Shown here: piece by piece, positions 1-9,888 of the stretch
Position numbering within the stretch: the first letter of the stretch is position 1
How the letters are laid out: every line of letters begins with the position of its first letter
DNA from: Hyphomicrobiales bacterium
GTDB lineage: Bacteria; Pseudomonadota; Alphaproteobacteria; Rhizobiales; Beijerinckiaceae
Direction of reading: 5' to 3'
Assembly: GCA_028290285.1 (NCBI GenBank)
Contig: JAQGKD010000043.1
Coordinates: forward strand, 1-64,000
DNA length: 64,000 nucleotides
Notes under the pieces: generated by a model
The model's database searches: none
Told to the model about the DNA's origin: nothing
Seen by the model: only the letters and a program-made list of their open reading frames with translations
Program-made: the position numbers and the translations under genes

Positions 1-509
1 GCGTCGTGCGTGCCCTCGGGCGAGAGTTCGGTGCGCAGGAGCGCGCGGTCGCCGAGGCCCGGTGCGGGCTGGCCGGGGCGTGCCTTGCGCGGGACGCGGA
101 CGTAGATTTTGGGAATCGGTCCTTGCGCGTCGACGTCCCATTCCACGGGCGTCGCGATCAGGTCGCCGTCGCGGTCACGGGCCTTGATGTCGGCCAGCAC
201 GACGGGCGGGAGCATGCCCGATTTATGCAGGTGCTTGCCGCGGCGCTCGACTGAGCCGTCGGATTCCAGGTCCTTGAGGAGCGCCTTCAGGCCGATGCGG
301 TCAGAGCCCTTGATGCCGAAGGCGCGGGCAACTTCTCGCTTGCCGATCTTGAGCGGAGCACCGCCTGCGGCCTCGCGTTCACGCGCGATGAAGGCGAGTA
401 TGTCTTCGCGGGACGGCAAAGCTGCGCGGGTTGCGGGCTCGTGGGGGCGGGGCGTTTTCTTCGGCACGGGATTCCGGGGTGAGATGCGAAGTCTCGAAAG
501 ACCTCGCAT
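1..509 (-). CDS. rnr: Ribonuclease R, N-terminal part (gene runs off the window)
   Basis: Translating the minus strand from 509 gives an uninterrupted frame to the window edge, so only about 170 N-terminal residues are visible and the catalytic RNB domain is outside. It contains a winged-helix-like segment (KREVARAFGIKGSDRIGLK, about residues 58-76) followed by LPPVVLADIKARDRDGDLIA, which I recognise from alphaproteobacterial RNase R (VacB). RNase R is a processive 3'-5' exoribonuclease that degrades structured RNA and aids mRNA/rRNA turnover. It lies 37 bases downstream of topA on the same strand, the usual topA-rnr pairing. The start is uncertain: ATG at 509 has no good ribosome site, and GTG at 467 (VPKKTPRPHEP) is an alternative. 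Confidence 0.85.
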   Translation of the reverse strand, partial: MRGLSRLRISPRNPVPKKTPRPHEPATRAALPSREDILAFIAREREAAGGAPLKIGKREVARAFGIKGSDRIGLKALLKDLESDGSVERRGKHLHKSGMLPPVVLADIKARDRDGDLIATPVEWDVDAQGPIPKIYVRVPRKARPGQPAPGLGDRALLRTELSPEGTHD

Positions 510-546
510 CTCTATCACAAAAACAGGCGAAAAACGGCCGGCTGGG

Positions 547-3480
547 TTACTTGGCGGTCGCCGCCTTGCGGGCGGGGGCCTTTTTAGCGGCGACTTTCTT
601 CGCAGGCGCCTTCTTGGCGGCAGGCTTGGCAGCGGCCTTCTTGGCGGGCATGGCCTCGGCAAAAGGCGCGTCGTCAGAGTCCGGCACTGAGACCTTCGCC
701 TTGGATTTGGCAGGCGCTTTCTTGGCAGCTGCCTTCTTCGCCGGAGCCTTCTTCTTCGCGGGTGCTTTCTTAGGAACCGCGCCGCCCTTTTCCTCGACGA
801 GGCGCAAGCCGTCTTCAAGGCTTATCGTTTCGGCCGAATAGGCCGCCGGAATTGTGGCGTTGATCTTGCCCCAGTTCACATAGGCGCCGAAGCGACCATC
901 GCGCACGCTCACGGGTCCGCCGGCGGGATGCTGGCCAAGCAGGCGGCCTGCGCCGTCGCCACCGCCCGCTTCCTTGGCAGCGATGAGAGCCAGCGCCTGT
1001 TCCAGCGTGTACTCCTCGGAATTCGTACCCTTGGGCAGGGTCGCGTTGACCTTGCCCCAGTTCACGTAAGGTCCGTATTTGCCGGCTTTTACGCTGATTG
1101 CGCCGCCCTTCGGGTGGTCGCCGAGCGCGCGTCCAGCAGATGCGCCGTAGCGGCCCTGACCGCCGCCGGCTTCCTTGGTCAGGATCAGGTCTACCGCGCG
1201 ATTGCCGCCGATGGCGAGCACGTCGTCCTCGCGGCCGAGATTCGCATATGTCTTCCCGTGCTGCACATAGCTGCCGAAGCGCCCGATGCCGGCCAGAATC
1301 GGCTCGCCGGTTTCAGGATGCTTTGCCACTTCGCGCGGCAGGGAGAGCAGGGCGATGGCCTGGTCCAGCGTAACGTCGCCGCCCGATAATCCCTTTGGCA
1401 GGGAACATCGTTTGGGTTTCTCGCCTTCGCCGAGCTGCACATAAGTGCCGAAGCGGCCGTCGCGGACGGTGACTTCCTCGCCCGATGTGGGGTCGATGCC
1501 GAGCACACGCACGCCGGGGCGCGAGGGATCGCCCGCCGCCTGGTCGGCGCTGGCCGGGTCCATGGTGCGGGTGAACTTGCACTCCGGATAATTCGAGCAG
1601 CCAATGAAGGCTCCGAACTTGCCGAGCTTCAGCGACAATTGCCCCGCGCCGCAGGACGGACAGGCGCGCGGGCTCGACCCATCGCCCTTGTCGGGGAAGA
1701 TGTGGGCGCCGAGCAGATCGTTCAGGCTATCGAGAACGGCGGTGGTGCGCAGATCCTTGGTGCCGGCCAAAGCCTGCGAGAACTCGGCCCAGAAATCGCG
1801 CAGCAGCTGCTTCCAGTCGCCGTCGTGGTTGGAGACTTTGTCGAGCTTTTCTTCGAGGTCCGCCGTGAAGTCATACTCGACATAGCGGCTGAAGAAGCTT
1901 TCCAGAAACGCTGTGACGAGGCGGCCCTTGTCTTCGGGGACGAGGCGCTTCTTCTCGACCTTCACATATTGGCGTTCGCGCAGCACGGCGAGCGTCGAGG
2001 CGTAGGTCGAGGGACGGCCGATGCCGAGCTCTTCCATCCGCTTGACAAGCGTCGCCTCGGTGAAGCGCGGCGGCGGCTCGGTGAAATGCTGGCTCGACTC
2101 GATGCGGTCCTTGGAGAGACGGTCTCCAGCGGCCATCGGCGGAAGGCGACTCGCGTCCTCGTCCTCCTCGTCGTCCTTGCCTTCCTGATACAGGGCGAGG
2201 AAGCCATCGAAGCGCACGACCTGGCCCGTGGCTCGCAGATCGATGCGCTTGTACTGGCCCGCGTTTACGTCGGCGGCGATTTCGACAGTGGTGCGTTCCA
2301 GCTCTGCCGATTCCATCTGGCTGGCGATGGTACGCGTCCAGATGAGTTCGTAAAGCTTGGCTTGCTCGGCATCGAGCGCCTTGGCGACCTGGCGCGGCAG
2401 GCGGGCGAGATCCGTCGGGCGGACGGCCTCATGGGCCTCCTGCGCATTCTTGGCCTTGACCATGTATTTGCGCGGAGCGGCGGGGACGTATTTGTCGCCA
2501 TATTCCTTGGCGATGACGCTGCGGGCGCTGGCGATGGCTTCCGGCGCCATGTCGACGCCGTCCGTCCGCATATAGGTGATGAGGCCGACGGTTTCGCCGC
2601 CGATGTCGATGCCTTCATAGAGACGCTGTGCGAGTTGCATGGTGCGGGCCGGCGCAAAGCCCAGCTTGCGTGATGCTTCCTGTTGCAGGGTCGAGGTCGT
2701 GAAGGGAGGGTAGGGGTTGCGCTTGGCAGGCTTGGCTTCGACCGAGAGAACGTCGAATGTCGCCTTGTCGAGCGCGGCCCGGAAGGTCTCGGCTTCTTCG
2801 CCAGTGCCGATGTCGAGGCGGCTGATCTTCTTGCCGTCGGCGCCCGTGAGGCGGGCCGAGAAGGCTGCGCCGTCCTTCGTCTTCAGATGGGCGAGCAGCG
2901 ACCAGTATTCGCGTTTCACGAACTTTTCGATATCGAGTTCGCGATCACAGACGAGGCGCAGCGCAACTGATTGAACGCGGCCGGCGGAACGCGCGCCCGG
3001 CAGCTTGCGCCAGAGGACTGGCGAAAGGTTGAAGCCGACGAGATAGTCGAGCGCGCGGCGGGCGAGATAAGCCTCGACCAGCGCCGTATCGATTTCGCGC
3101 GGATGTTTCATCGCCTCGAGGATCGCGCTCTTGGTGATCGCGTTGAAGACGACGCGCTGGACGACCTTGTCCTTCAGCACGCGCTTGCCTTTCAGCACTT
3201 CGAGCACATGCCAGGAAATGGCTTCGCCCTCGCGATCCGGATCGGTCGCGAGAATCACATTGTCAGCGCCTTTGACCGCCTGGGCGATCTCGGAGAGGCG
3301 CTTCGCGGCCTTCGCGTCGACTTCCCACAACATGGTGAAGTCGGTCTCGGGGTCGACCGAGCCGTCCTTGGCGGGCAAATCCCGGACGTGGCCGAACGAG
3401 GCGTAAACCTCGTAGCCGGGACCGAGATACTTGTTGATCGTCTTGGCCTTGGCAGGCGACTCGACGATGACGACGTCCAT
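547..3480 (-). CDS. topA: DNA topoisomerase I
   Basis: 977-residue type IA topoisomerase that relaxes negative supercoils through a 5'-phosphotyrosine intermediate. The Toprim domain starts at the N-terminus (DVVIVESPAKAKTINKYL) with the acidic ATDPDREGEA motif near residue 85. The catalytic tyrosine is in GLITYMRTDG near residue 300. After the core comes one four-cysteine zinc ribbon (CPSCG...CSNYPEC), then four repeats of the Toprim C-terminal type (GRFGTYVQLG, GRFGSYVQHG, GKYGPYVNWG, GRFGAYVNWG). The last about 70 residues are a histone H1-like Lys/Ala/Pro tail, probably for nonspecific DNA binding. I chose ATG 3480 because AAGGA precedes it and the Toprim domain begins there; the frame is open to 3564. 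It precedes rnr. Family length is usually 850-950, so the tail makes it slightly long. Confidence 0.97.
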   Translation of the reverse strand: MDVVIVESPAKAKTINKYLGPGYEVYASFGHVRDLPAKDGSVDPETDFTMLWEVDAKAAKRLSEIAQAVKGADNVILATDPDREGEAISWHVLEVLKGKRVLKDKVVQRVVFNAITKSAILEAMKHPREIDTALVEAYLARRALDYLVGFNLSPVLWRKLPGARSAGRVQSVALRLVCDRELDIEKFVKREYWSLLAHLKTKDGAAFSARLTGADGKKISRLDIGTGEEAETFRAALDKATFDVLSVEAKPAKRNPYPPFTTSTLQQEASRKLGFAPARTMQLAQRLYEGIDIGGETVGLITYMRTDGVDMAPEAIASARSVIAKEYGDKYVPAAPRKYMVKAKNAQEAHEAVRPTDLARLPRQVAKALDAEQAKLYELIWTRTIASQMESAELERTTVEIAADVNAGQYKRIDLRATGQVVRFDGFLALYQEGKDDEEDEDASRLPPMAAGDRLSKDRIESSQHFTEPPPRFTEATLVKRMEELGIGRPSTYASTLAVLRERQYVKVEKKRLVPEDKGRLVTAFLESFFSRYVEYDFTADLEEKLDKVSNHDGDWKQLLRDFWAEFSQALAGTKDLRTTAVLDSLNDLLGAHIFPDKGDGSSPRACPSCGAGQLSLKLGKFGAFIGCSNYPECKFTRTMDPASADQAAGDPSRPGVRVLGIDPTSGEEVTVRDGRFGTYVQLGEGEKPKRCSLPKGLSGGDVTLDQAIALLSLPREVAKHPETGEPILAGIGRFGSYVQHGKTYANLGREDDVLAIGGNRAVDLILTKEAGGGQGRYGASAGRALGDHPKGGAISVKAGKYGPYVNWGKVNATLPKGTNSEEYTLEQALALIAAKEAGGGDGAGRLLGQHPAGGPVSVRDGRFGAYVNWGKINATIPAAYSAETISLEDGLRLVEEKGGAVPKKAPAKKKAPAKKAAAKKAPAKSKAKVSVPDSDDAPFAEAMPAKKAAAKPAAKKAPAKKVAAKKAPARKAATAK

Positions 3481-3814
3481 GGAAAATCCTTGAAAAACGA
3501 AAAACGCGCGTCCCCGGCGGAGATCGCTGGACCCCAGCCGCCGGGGCTTCGAGGCCCTGATCACGGGTCAAGCTTCGGGCGAAACATGGTTGAGGGGGGC
3601 CGGACTGTCAAATGAGCGGCTCTCCGGCCGATTACAAGACCGTTCCTTCACGCGAGCTATTGGCGGCCAAGTCCAAGCCGGTGCCTGATCACGCGTGCCG
3701 CTTTTCTGATTTCACGAGGTTGCTCCCGCGCCGGAATGCTCTATTGGAAGGCCACTCGGCACGTATTGGCAGGATAAGCCTCGCGAATGCCGGTCCTCGC
3801 GTTCCGGATACCCG
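3481..3814. other. Divergent intergenic region topA / clc
   Basis: These 334 bases separate the two divergent starts and should hold both promoters. I see no convincing coding frame and no clean -35/-10 pair. The main structure is a strong hairpin at 3512-3546, in the expected 5' leader of topA. Confidence 0.5.
3512..3546 (-). promoter_or_regulatory. Strong GC hairpin in the topA leader
   Basis: CCCCGGCG (3512-3519) pairs with CGCCGGGG (3539-3546), and an inner stem GCTGG (3526-3530) pairs with CCAGC (3534-3538) around a three-base loop, leaving a small bulge on one side. It ends 31 bases upstream of the topA ATG and has no T tract, so it is not an obvious terminator. A role in topA leader folding or supercoiling-sensitive expression is only inference. 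Confidence 0.35.
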
Positions 3815-5581
3815 ATGGCGGCCATTCCCTCGCAAGCTTTCGAACGTTTTCTGCCGTTCTGGTTGAGAACTTTTGTTCGAGCGCGCGAGAGCGGCCTCGT
3901 TCTGGCCGGGCTGGTGGTCGGGCTCATGTCCGGCGTTCTCGTCGGCATCATCGCCGCGACCGCACAATATTTGCACGAGGTCTTCTTCAAGCTGCCCATC
4001 GACCAGCGGCTCTCTGCAACCGCCATGGTCGAGCCGTTGCGTGCGCTTGCCGTGCCTGTGCTCGGCGGGCTGCTGCTGTCTGGGATCGTCTGGTTCGCGG
4101 GCACGCGCTTCAAGGGGCGGATGGCGGACGCCATCGAGGCCAATGCCCTGCATGGCGGGCGCCTGAGCATCGGCGGCTCTCTTTATATTACGCTGCAAAC
4201 CTTCGTCTCCAACGCCTTCGGCGCTTCGGTCGGGCTGGAGGCGGCCTATACGCAGATCTGCGCGGCGCTCGCATCCTTTCTCGGCCGTGGCCTCGCGGCC
4301 CGCCGGTCGGACATGCGGCTCCTGGTCGCCTGCGGCGCGGCGGGGGCGATCTCGGCGGCTTTCGGCGCGCCGCTCGCGGGCGCTTTCTATGCTTTCGAGG
4401 TGGTGCTGGGCGCCTATGCCGTGGCCTCGCTCGTGCCGGTCGTGGCCAGCGCCATCGTGTCCAGCATCGTGTCGGGGCTGATCACGCACCGCCATGGGCC
4501 GGTGCCGGTCATCGCCGAGTTTCACGTCGCGACGGGCGAGTTCTTCGGCCATGTCGTGCTGCTGGGCGCGATCTGCGCGGTAGGCAGCATCCTGCTCATG
4601 AAGGGCGTCGCACTGGCCGAGCGTTTGTTCACCACGCGCTATCTGCCAGAAATGTTCCGCCCCGCGATCGGCGGGCTTATCGTCGGCGGCTTCGCGATCA
4701 TAACGCCGCAGATCCTGGGGGCGGGACATGGAGCCTTCCAGCTCAACCTCATGCAATCGGTGCCGCTGGGCGTGCTTGCCGGGGTGATCGTCATGAAGGC
4801 GCTGGCCTCGGCGATCTCGCTGGGCTCCGGGTTTCGCGGCGGTCTGTTCTTCGCCTCGCTCCTGCTGGGCGGCATGCTGGGTCGACTCTACGCGGAGACG
4901 GCGACGCTTTATACTCCGTTCGATTTCTCGGCGGGACTCGCGGCGATCACCGGCATGGCGGCTTTTGGGACGGGCGTGCTGGGCGCGCCCATCACCATGA
5001 CCGTTCTCGCGCTGGAAACAACGGGCGATTTCTCCGTGACCGTGGCCGCGCTTGCCGCCTCCGCGCTCTCGGCGCTGATCGTGCGCGAGACCTTCGGCTA
5101 TTCCTTCGCCACCTGGCGCTTCCATCTTCGCGGCGAGACGATCCGTGGACCCCACGATGTCGGCTGGGTGCGCCAGCTCAATGTCGCGCGTCTCATGCGC
5201 AAGGATGCGCGAACGGTTCCCGGGGACGTGACCATCGGCGTCGCCAGCGAGATGTTTCCGCCGGGCACGACGAAACAGCTCATCGCGCTCGATGCGCAGG
5301 GACGCTATGCTGGGCTGGTTCTCACCGCAGACCTGCATGGGGCGCCGCCCGAGCAGGTGCAGAGCCCGGTGATCGAACTCGCGGGCCAGCGTCAGGCGCG
5401 GCTGCTGCCGCATATGTCGATCCGCGAAACGCTGGATGCCTTCGAAAAGAGTGAGACCGACGTGCTTGTCGTCATAGACGACGATGTCAGCCGCCGTGTG
5501 CTCGGCCTCGTCACCGAGTCGCATGCGCTGCGCCGCTATGGCGAAGAACTCGAGCGGCGCAACCGCGAGTTTGCCCGGTAG
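3815..5581 (+). CDS. ClC-family chloride channel/antiporter with CBS domains
   Basis: 588-residue inner-membrane protein of the voltage-gated ClC family, which moves chloride, usually in exchange for protons. About ten hydrophobic helices run from residue 25 to about 430. The conserved glutamate-gate region reads [12 protein letters not shown], so the gating Glu is present although the usual GREGP is altered. The second selectivity loop reads [17 protein letters not shown], with Arg where many ClCs have Pro. Residues about 450-570 form a pair of CBS-like modules ([32 protein letters not shown]), which often bind adenine nucleotides. It starts at ATG 3815, is divergent from topA and is followed by pyrB after 62 bases. 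The transported ion cannot be settled from sequence. Confidence 0.9.
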   Translation: MAAIPSQAFERFLPFWLRTFVRARESGLVLAGLVVGLMSGVLVGIIAATAQYLHEVFFKLPIDQRLSATAMVEPLRALAVPVLGGLLLSGIVWFAGTRFKGRMADAIEANALHGGRLSIGGSLYITLQTFVSNAFGASVGLEAAYTQICAALASFLGRGLAARRSDMRLLVACGAAGAISAAFGAPLAGAFYAFEVVLGAYAVASLVPVVASAIVSSIVSGLITHRHGPVPVIAEFHVATGEFFGHVVLLGAICAVGSILLMKGVALAERLFTTRYLPEMFRPAIGGLIVGGFAIITPQILGAGHGAFQLNLMQSVPLGVLAGVIVMKALASAISLGSGFRGGLFFASLLLGGMLGRLYAETATLYTPFDFSAGLAAITGMAAFGTGVLGAPITMTVLALETTGDFSVTVAALAASALSALIVRETFGYSFATWRFHLRGETIRGPHDVGWVRQLNVARLMRKDARTVPGDVTIGVASEMFPPGTTKQLIALDAQGRYAGLVLTADLHGAPPEQVQSPVIELAGQRQARLLPHMSIRETLDAFEKSETDVLVVIDDDVSRRVLGLVTESHALRRYGEELERRNREFAR

Positions 5582-5643
5582 GCCTATGGGCTGGGGCCCA
5601 GGGTGCTTGCGCGGGAGGCACTTTCGCCCCTATAGACGCTGTC

Positions 5644-6591
5644 ATGTCCACCGCGCGCACCAAGTCTCCTTTTCCGCACCGGCACCTGCTCGGGATCGAG
5701 GGGCTGAACCGGCCCGAGATCGAATATCTGCTCGATATGGCGGAGGAGGCCGTCGAGGTCTCCCGTCAGGTCGAAAAGAAGCGCACGATTCTGCGCGGGC
5801 GCACGCAGATCAACCTGTTCTTCGAAGCCTCTACTCGTACGCAGGCTTCCTTCGAGCTGGCGGGCAAGAGGCTCGGCGCCGACGTCATGAACATGGCGGT
5901 CGCCAATTCCAGCCTGAAGAAGGGCGAGACCCTGATCGACACGGCTGTGACGCTGAATGCTATGCGGCCGGACATCATCATCGTGCGCCATCACTGCTCG
6001 GGCGCCGTGGACCTTCTCTCGAAGAAGGTTGATTGCTCGGTCGTGAACGCGGGCGATGGGGCCCATGAGCATCCGACACAGGCACTTCTCGACGCGCTGA
6101 CGATCCGCCGCCGCAGAGGCCGGATCGAGGGACTGACGGTCGCCATCTGCGGCGACGTTGCCCATTCGCGCGTGGCGCGTTCCAACATCATCCTGCTCTC
6201 GGCTCTGGGCGCGCGCGTTCGTGTCGTCGCGCCGTCGACACTGCTGCCAGCCGGCATCGAGCGCATGGGCGTCGAGGTGTTTCGTGACATGAAGGCGGGG
6301 CTCGCCGGAGCTGACATCGTCATGATGCTGCGCTTGCAGCGCGAGCGTATGGACGGGGCCTATGTGCCCTCGCTGAAGGAATATTCGCGCTTTCACGGGC
6401 TCGATGAAGAGAAGCTTCGGCTCGCCGCGCCCGACGCGCTCGTCATGCATCCGGGGCCGATCAATCGCGGTGTCGAGATCTCGACCGCCGTGGCCGACGG
6501 TCCGCAATCGCTCATCAACGAACAGGTCGAGATGGGTGTGGCCGTGCGCATGGCCGTGCTCGAAGTGCTGGCGCAGCATCTGCCTGCGTGA
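5644..6591 (+). CDS. pyrB: Aspartate carbamoyltransferase catalytic subunit
   Basis: 315 residues, normal length. It condenses carbamoyl phosphate and L-aspartate to N-carbamoyl-aspartate, the committed step of pyrimidine synthesis in the cytosol. Carbamoyl-phosphate binding motif [16 protein letters not shown] lies near residues 61-76, HHCSG and [13 protein letters not shown] follow, and the aspartate-domain motifs MLRLQRERM and [11 protein letters not shown] are intact. It is followed by a dihydroorotase-like gene, plsY and dprA on the same strand, a common alphaproteobacterial cluster. No pyrI regulatory subunit is nearby; in this class the neighbouring DHOase-like protein usually takes part in the holoenzyme. 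The ribosome site before ATG 5644 is weak. Confidence 0.97.
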   Translation: MSTARTKSPFPHRHLLGIEGLNRPEIEYLLDMAEEAVEVSRQVEKKRTILRGRTQINLFFEASTRTQASFELAGKRLGADVMNMAVANSSLKKGETLIDTAVTLNAMRPDIIIVRHHCSGAVDLLSKKVDCSVVNAGDGAHEHPTQALLDALTIRRRRGRIEGLTVAICGDVAHSRVARSNIILLSALGARVRVVAPSTLLPAGIERMGVEVFRDMKAGLAGADIVMMLRLQRERMDGAYVPSLKEYSRFHGLDEEKLRLAAPDALVMHPGPINRGVEISTAVADGPQSLINEQVEMGVAVRMAVLEVLAQHLPA

Positions 6592-6681
6592 GGGGATTGA
6601 AGGCCACGCGGCCCGCTTCTCCCTCTTCCCCCGATGGGCGAAGGAGGAGCCGCATTGTTGACGAAAGAATCCGGGAACCGC

Positions 6682-7971
6682 ATGTCTCATCCTCCCATCG
6701 CCCTCATCAATGCGCGTCTCGTCGATCCGGCCTCCGGGCAGGAGGGGCGGGGCGGGTTGCTCGTAGCCGACGGCGTTATTCGTGATGTCGGGGCCGGCGT
6801 CACGCGGGATGCTGTTTCGAGCGAGATCCGCGTCGTGGATTGCGGCGGGGATGTCGTCTCGCCCGGCTTGATCGACATGCGCGTCTTCGTCGGCGAACCC
6901 GGCGCGGAACATCGCGAGACTATTGCCTCGGCATCGCGGGCGGCAGCCGCGGGCGGTGTCACCACCATCTGTGTGACTCCCGACACTTCTCCCGCGATCG
7001 ACGATCCGGCGGTGGTAGATTTCCTGATGCGCCGCGCACGCGATAATGCGCAGGTGCGACTGCTGCCGGTGGCGGCCCTGACCAAGGGCCTGCATGGTCG
7101 CGAGATCGCCGAGATCGGACTTTTGGGCGAGGCTGGCGCCGTGGCCTTCAGCAACGGCCGCGTCTCGGTGCGCGATGCACAGGTGATGCGGCGCGCGCTG
7201 ACCTATTCCTGCGACTTCGGCGCGCTCGTCATGCATGTGGCGCAGGATGCGGATCTCGCGGGCTCCGGCGTGATGAACGCGGGCGAACTCGCGAGCCGCC
7301 TCGGTCTCACCGGCATTCCGCATGAGGCCGAGGCGCTGGTGCTCGACCGGGACATGCGGCTCGTCGCGATGACGGGCGCGCGCTACCACGCCGAACTCGT
7401 CAGCTCCTCGATGTCGCTGGAGATCATCGCGCGCGCGAAGGCTGCGGGCCTGCGGGTGAGTTGCGGCATCTCGATCAACCATCTGACGCTGAACGAGAAC
7501 GACATCGGCGATTACAGGACGTTCCTGAAACTAATGCCGCCGCTGCGCCATGAGGACGAGCGCCTGAAGCTCGTCGAAGGGCTTGCATCCGGGGTCATCG
7601 ACGTCATCGTATCCGACCATTGCGGGCAGGACGTCGAAGCCAAGCGCGTGCCGTTCGCGGAAGCGGAAGCGGGCGCTATCGGCCTTGAAACGCTGCTCGC
7701 GGCGGGGCTTCGCCTCGTTCATGCGGGGCAGGTATCTCTGCCGGTTCTGCTGCGCGCCATGACCTCACGTCCTGCCGAAATTCTCGGGCTGCCGCAGGGA
7801 AGTCTCGCCAAGGGGGCTCCTGCGGACATCATCCGGTTCGATCCGGACGAGCCTTTCGTCGTGGACCCCGCCGTCCTCCATGCGCGCTGCAAGAACACGC
7901 CCTTCGACGAGGCGCGGCTTCAGGGGCGCGTGAAGCTGACTCTGGTTGCAGGCGTGACCGTCCACGAATAG
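6682..7971 (+). CDS. pyrC: Dihydroorotase-like protein, probably non-catalytic PyrB partner
   Basis: 429-residue amidohydrolase-fold protein of the type I dihydroorotase family. The active-site signature, normally GLIDLHVHLREPG, reads GLIDMRVFVGEPG, so both histidines of the HxH metal motif are missing. The later YHVAHVST-type metal motif reads YHAELVSS, losing another histidine, while SDHCGQD keeps the aspartate. This resembles the inactive PyrC' (PyrX) subunits of pseudomonads, which assemble with PyrB into ATCase; an active DHOase would then be encoded elsewhere. Start ATG 6682 (MSHPPIALINARLVDP) matches family starts; the open frame begins at 6634. It lies 90 bases after pyrB and 9 before plsY, suggesting one transcript. 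Family is sure, inactivity is inferred. Confidence 0.88.
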   Translation: MSHPPIALINARLVDPASGQEGRGGLLVADGVIRDVGAGVTRDAVSSEIRVVDCGGDVVSPGLIDMRVFVGEPGAEHRETIASASRAAAAGGVTTICVTPDTSPAIDDPAVVDFLMRRARDNAQVRLLPVAALTKGLHGREIAEIGLLGEAGAVAFSNGRVSVRDAQVMRRALTYSCDFGALVMHVAQDADLAGSGVMNAGELASRLGLTGIPHEAEALVLDRDMRLVAMTGARYHAELVSSSMSLEIIARAKAAGLRVSCGISINHLTLNENDIGDYRTFLKLMPPLRHEDERLKLVEGLASGVIDVIVSDHCGQDVEAKRVPFAEAEAGAIGLETLLAAGLRLVHAGQVSLPVLLRAMTSRPAEILGLPQGSLAKGAPADIIRFDPDEPFVVDPAVLHARCKNTPFDEARLQGRVKLTLVAGVTVHE

Positions 7972-7980
7972 GCTCTGTCC

Positions 7981-8592
7981 ATGCCGCTTACATTCATTGC
8001 ACTCGTTTTCGGTTATCTGCTGGGCTCAATTCCCTTCGGTCTGGTCCTGACCCGTCTCGCGGGCACGGGCGATTTGCGTTCAATCGGTTCGGGGAACATC
8101 GGCGCCACCAACGTATTGCGCACCGGCCGCAAGGATCTTGCGATCGCCACCCTGCTGCTCGATGCGCTGAAGGGCACGGCTGCCGTGCTGATTGCCGGTC
8201 GTTTTTCCGTGGGTGAGGAGAGCGGGCAACTCGCGATCGTCGCGGGGCTTGGCGCGTTTTTGGGCCACCTTTATCCCGTCTGGCTGAAATTCAAGGGCGG
8301 CAAGGGCGTCGCGACCTATCTCGGCTGCCTGTTCGGTCTCTATTGGCCAGCAGGGCTGGTCTTCGTCGCGGCCTGGCTCGCCGTCGCCGCGCTGACGCGC
8401 TATTCTTCCGCCGCCGCGCTGGTGGCGAGCCTTGCCGCGCCCGTGGCCCTGCTTTTGTTCGGGCACAGGCCGGAAGCGGAATTGTTCGTCGCCCTGGCGG
8501 CGCTCCTGTGGTTGCGGCATGCCGAGAATATCCGTCGGTTGCTGGCGGGGACAGAGGGCAAGATCGGCCAGAAGGGGACAGCGCAGTCTTAA
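7981..8592 (+). CDS. plsY: Acyl-phosphate:glycerol-3-phosphate acyltransferase
   Basis: 203-residue polytopic inner-membrane enzyme that transfers the acyl group from acyl phosphate to glycerol-3-phosphate, giving lysophosphatidate, the first step of phospholipid synthesis in the PlsX/PlsY route. The three PlsY motifs are visible: [16 protein letters not shown] near residue 38, [13 protein letters not shown] near 102, and the C-terminal [18 protein letters not shown]. Five or so hydrophobic helices cover most of the rest. It starts 9 bases after the pyrC-like stop, with AGG eight bases ahead of the ATG, so it is likely translated from the pyr transcript, and dprA follows after 51 bases. Confidence 0.97.
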   Translation: MPLTFIALVFGYLLGSIPFGLVLTRLAGTGDLRSIGSGNIGATNVLRTGRKDLAIATLLLDALKGTAAVLIAGRFSVGEESGQLAIVAGLGAFLGHLYPVWLKFKGGKGVATYLGCLFGLYWPAGLVFVAAWLAVAALTRYSSAAALVASLAAPVALLLFGHRPEAELFVALAALLWLRHAENIRRLLAGTEGKIGQKGTAQS

Positions 8593-8643
8593 GTTTGCTT
8601 ATTTCGATTTTTAATCACGATCCCTTTTCAAGACGAGCCAGCC

Positions 8644-9888
8644 ATGAAGCTTTCCGACGCCCAGCGTCTCGACTGGCTGCGCCTCATCCGAAGCGAGAAC
8701 GTCGGGCCGCGCACGTTCCGGTCCCTCATCAATCGTTTCGGCGGCGCCAGCCGCGCGCTCGAGGCCTTGCCCGATCTCGCCGCGCAGCGAGGCCGCGTCA
8801 TCAAGATCGCCAGTCTCGAGGCCTGCGAGCGCGAAATGGAGGGGTTGGCGCGATTGGGCGGCGCCCTCGTTTGCCTCGGCGAGGCGGACTATCCTGCCGC
8901 CCTGCGCACGATCGACGCCCCACCTCCTGTCATCTCGGTGCTGTCGCGCGGCGATGCGCTGACACGTCCGGGGGTTGCCATCGTCGGTTCGCGCAATGCC
9001 TCAGCGGCGGGGCTCACTTTCGCCGAGCGCATGGCGCAGGAACTCGGGGATTCCGGTTACACCATCGTCTCGGGGCTCGCGCGCGGCATTGACGCGCGGG
9101 CGCATCGGGCGAGCTTGAGAGCGGGAACGGTGGCCGTGCTGGCCGGCGGGCTGGACAAGCTCTATCCGCCCGAACACGACAGGCTCGCTGCCGAGATCAT
9201 CGAGACGGGCGCCATCGTCTCCGAAATGCCGCTCGGCTGGGAGCCGCGCGGCCGGGATTTTCCGCGCCGCAATCGCATCGTCTCCGGCCTGTCCTTCGGG
9301 ACACTCGTCATCGAGGCGGCACGGCGTTCGGGCTCGCTCATCACGGCCCGATTCGCGTTGGAGCAGGGGCGCGAGGTCTTCGCGGTGCCCGGCGCCCCGC
9401 TCGACCCGCGCGCGGAGGGAACGAACGACCTTCTTCGGCAGGGCGCGACTCTCTGCACTTGCGCGCAAGACGTGGTCGAAGTGCTGGCGCCGATCCTGCG
9501 AGACGGCATTCCGTTGCCTGAAGGCCTTTTCGAGGGACAGGCTGCGATCCCGGCTGCCGAGCCGCTGTGGGATGAAATGGAGCTGTTCGGAGAACCCGCG
9601 CCGCTCAGCATGGCCGGTCACGAACTCGATGAGGAGGGCGCGCCGCCGCTCATACCGCCCGCCGCCAGCACGCGGGAGGAGGCTGACGTTCGCGTCCGCC
9701 TGCTGGCGCTGCTGGGCCCATCGCCGGTCAACGTCGACGATCTCGCGCGGCTTGGCTCAGCTTCGATGGCAGATGTCCGCATGGTCCTGCTCGACCTGGA
9801 ATTGAGCGGCCAACTCGAGCGGCACGGGGGCAACCTCGTCTCGCTGGCCGGCCCCCTCGCGACTCACTCTGTGCCGGAGAAGCTCTGA
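8644..9888 (+). CDS. dprA: DNA-processing protein DprA (Smf)
   Basis: 414 residues. DprA binds incoming single-stranded DNA and loads RecA during natural transformation; it is also kept in species not known to be competent. The N-terminal about 70 residues are a SAM/HhH-like segment ([27 protein letters not shown]). The Rossmann-like core holds [47 protein letters not shown] and [17 protein letters not shown] winged-helix DML1-like domain closes the protein (about 345-405, [20 protein letters not shown]). It is the last gene of the pyr/plsY cluster. In many relatives topA-rnr follow dprA, but here they lie on the other strand at the far side of clc. Its 3' end overlaps the next, convergent gene by 25 bases. 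Confidence 0.96.
   Translation: MKLSDAQRLDWLRLIRSENVGPRTFRSLINRFGGASRALEALPDLAAQRGRVIKIASLEACEREMEGLARLGGALVCLGEADYPAALRTIDAPPPVISVLSRGDALTRPGVAIVGSRNASAAGLTFAERMAQELGDSGYTIVSGLARGIDARAHRASLRAGTVAVLAGGLDKLYPPEHDRLAAEIIETGAIVSEMPLGWEPRGRDFPRRNRIVSGLSFGTLVIEAARRSGSLITARFALEQGREVFAVPGAPLDPRAEGTNDLLRQGATLCTCAQDVVEVLAPILRDGIPLPEGLFEGQAAIPAAEPLWDEMELFGEPAPLSMAGHELDEEGAPPLIPPAASTREEADVRVRLLALLGPSPVNVDDLARLGSASMADVRMVLLDLELSGQLERHGGNLVSLAGPLATHSVPEKL

Noticed and set aside
3689-5524. 611-residue open frame antisense to clc
   Set aside because: It is the complement of a well-supported ClC gene, with Arg/His/Gly-rich random composition and no domain; long antisense frames are expected in G+C-rich DNA.
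5584-7482. 632-residue open frame antisense to pyrB-pyrC
   Set aside because: Shadow of two clear pyrimidine genes.
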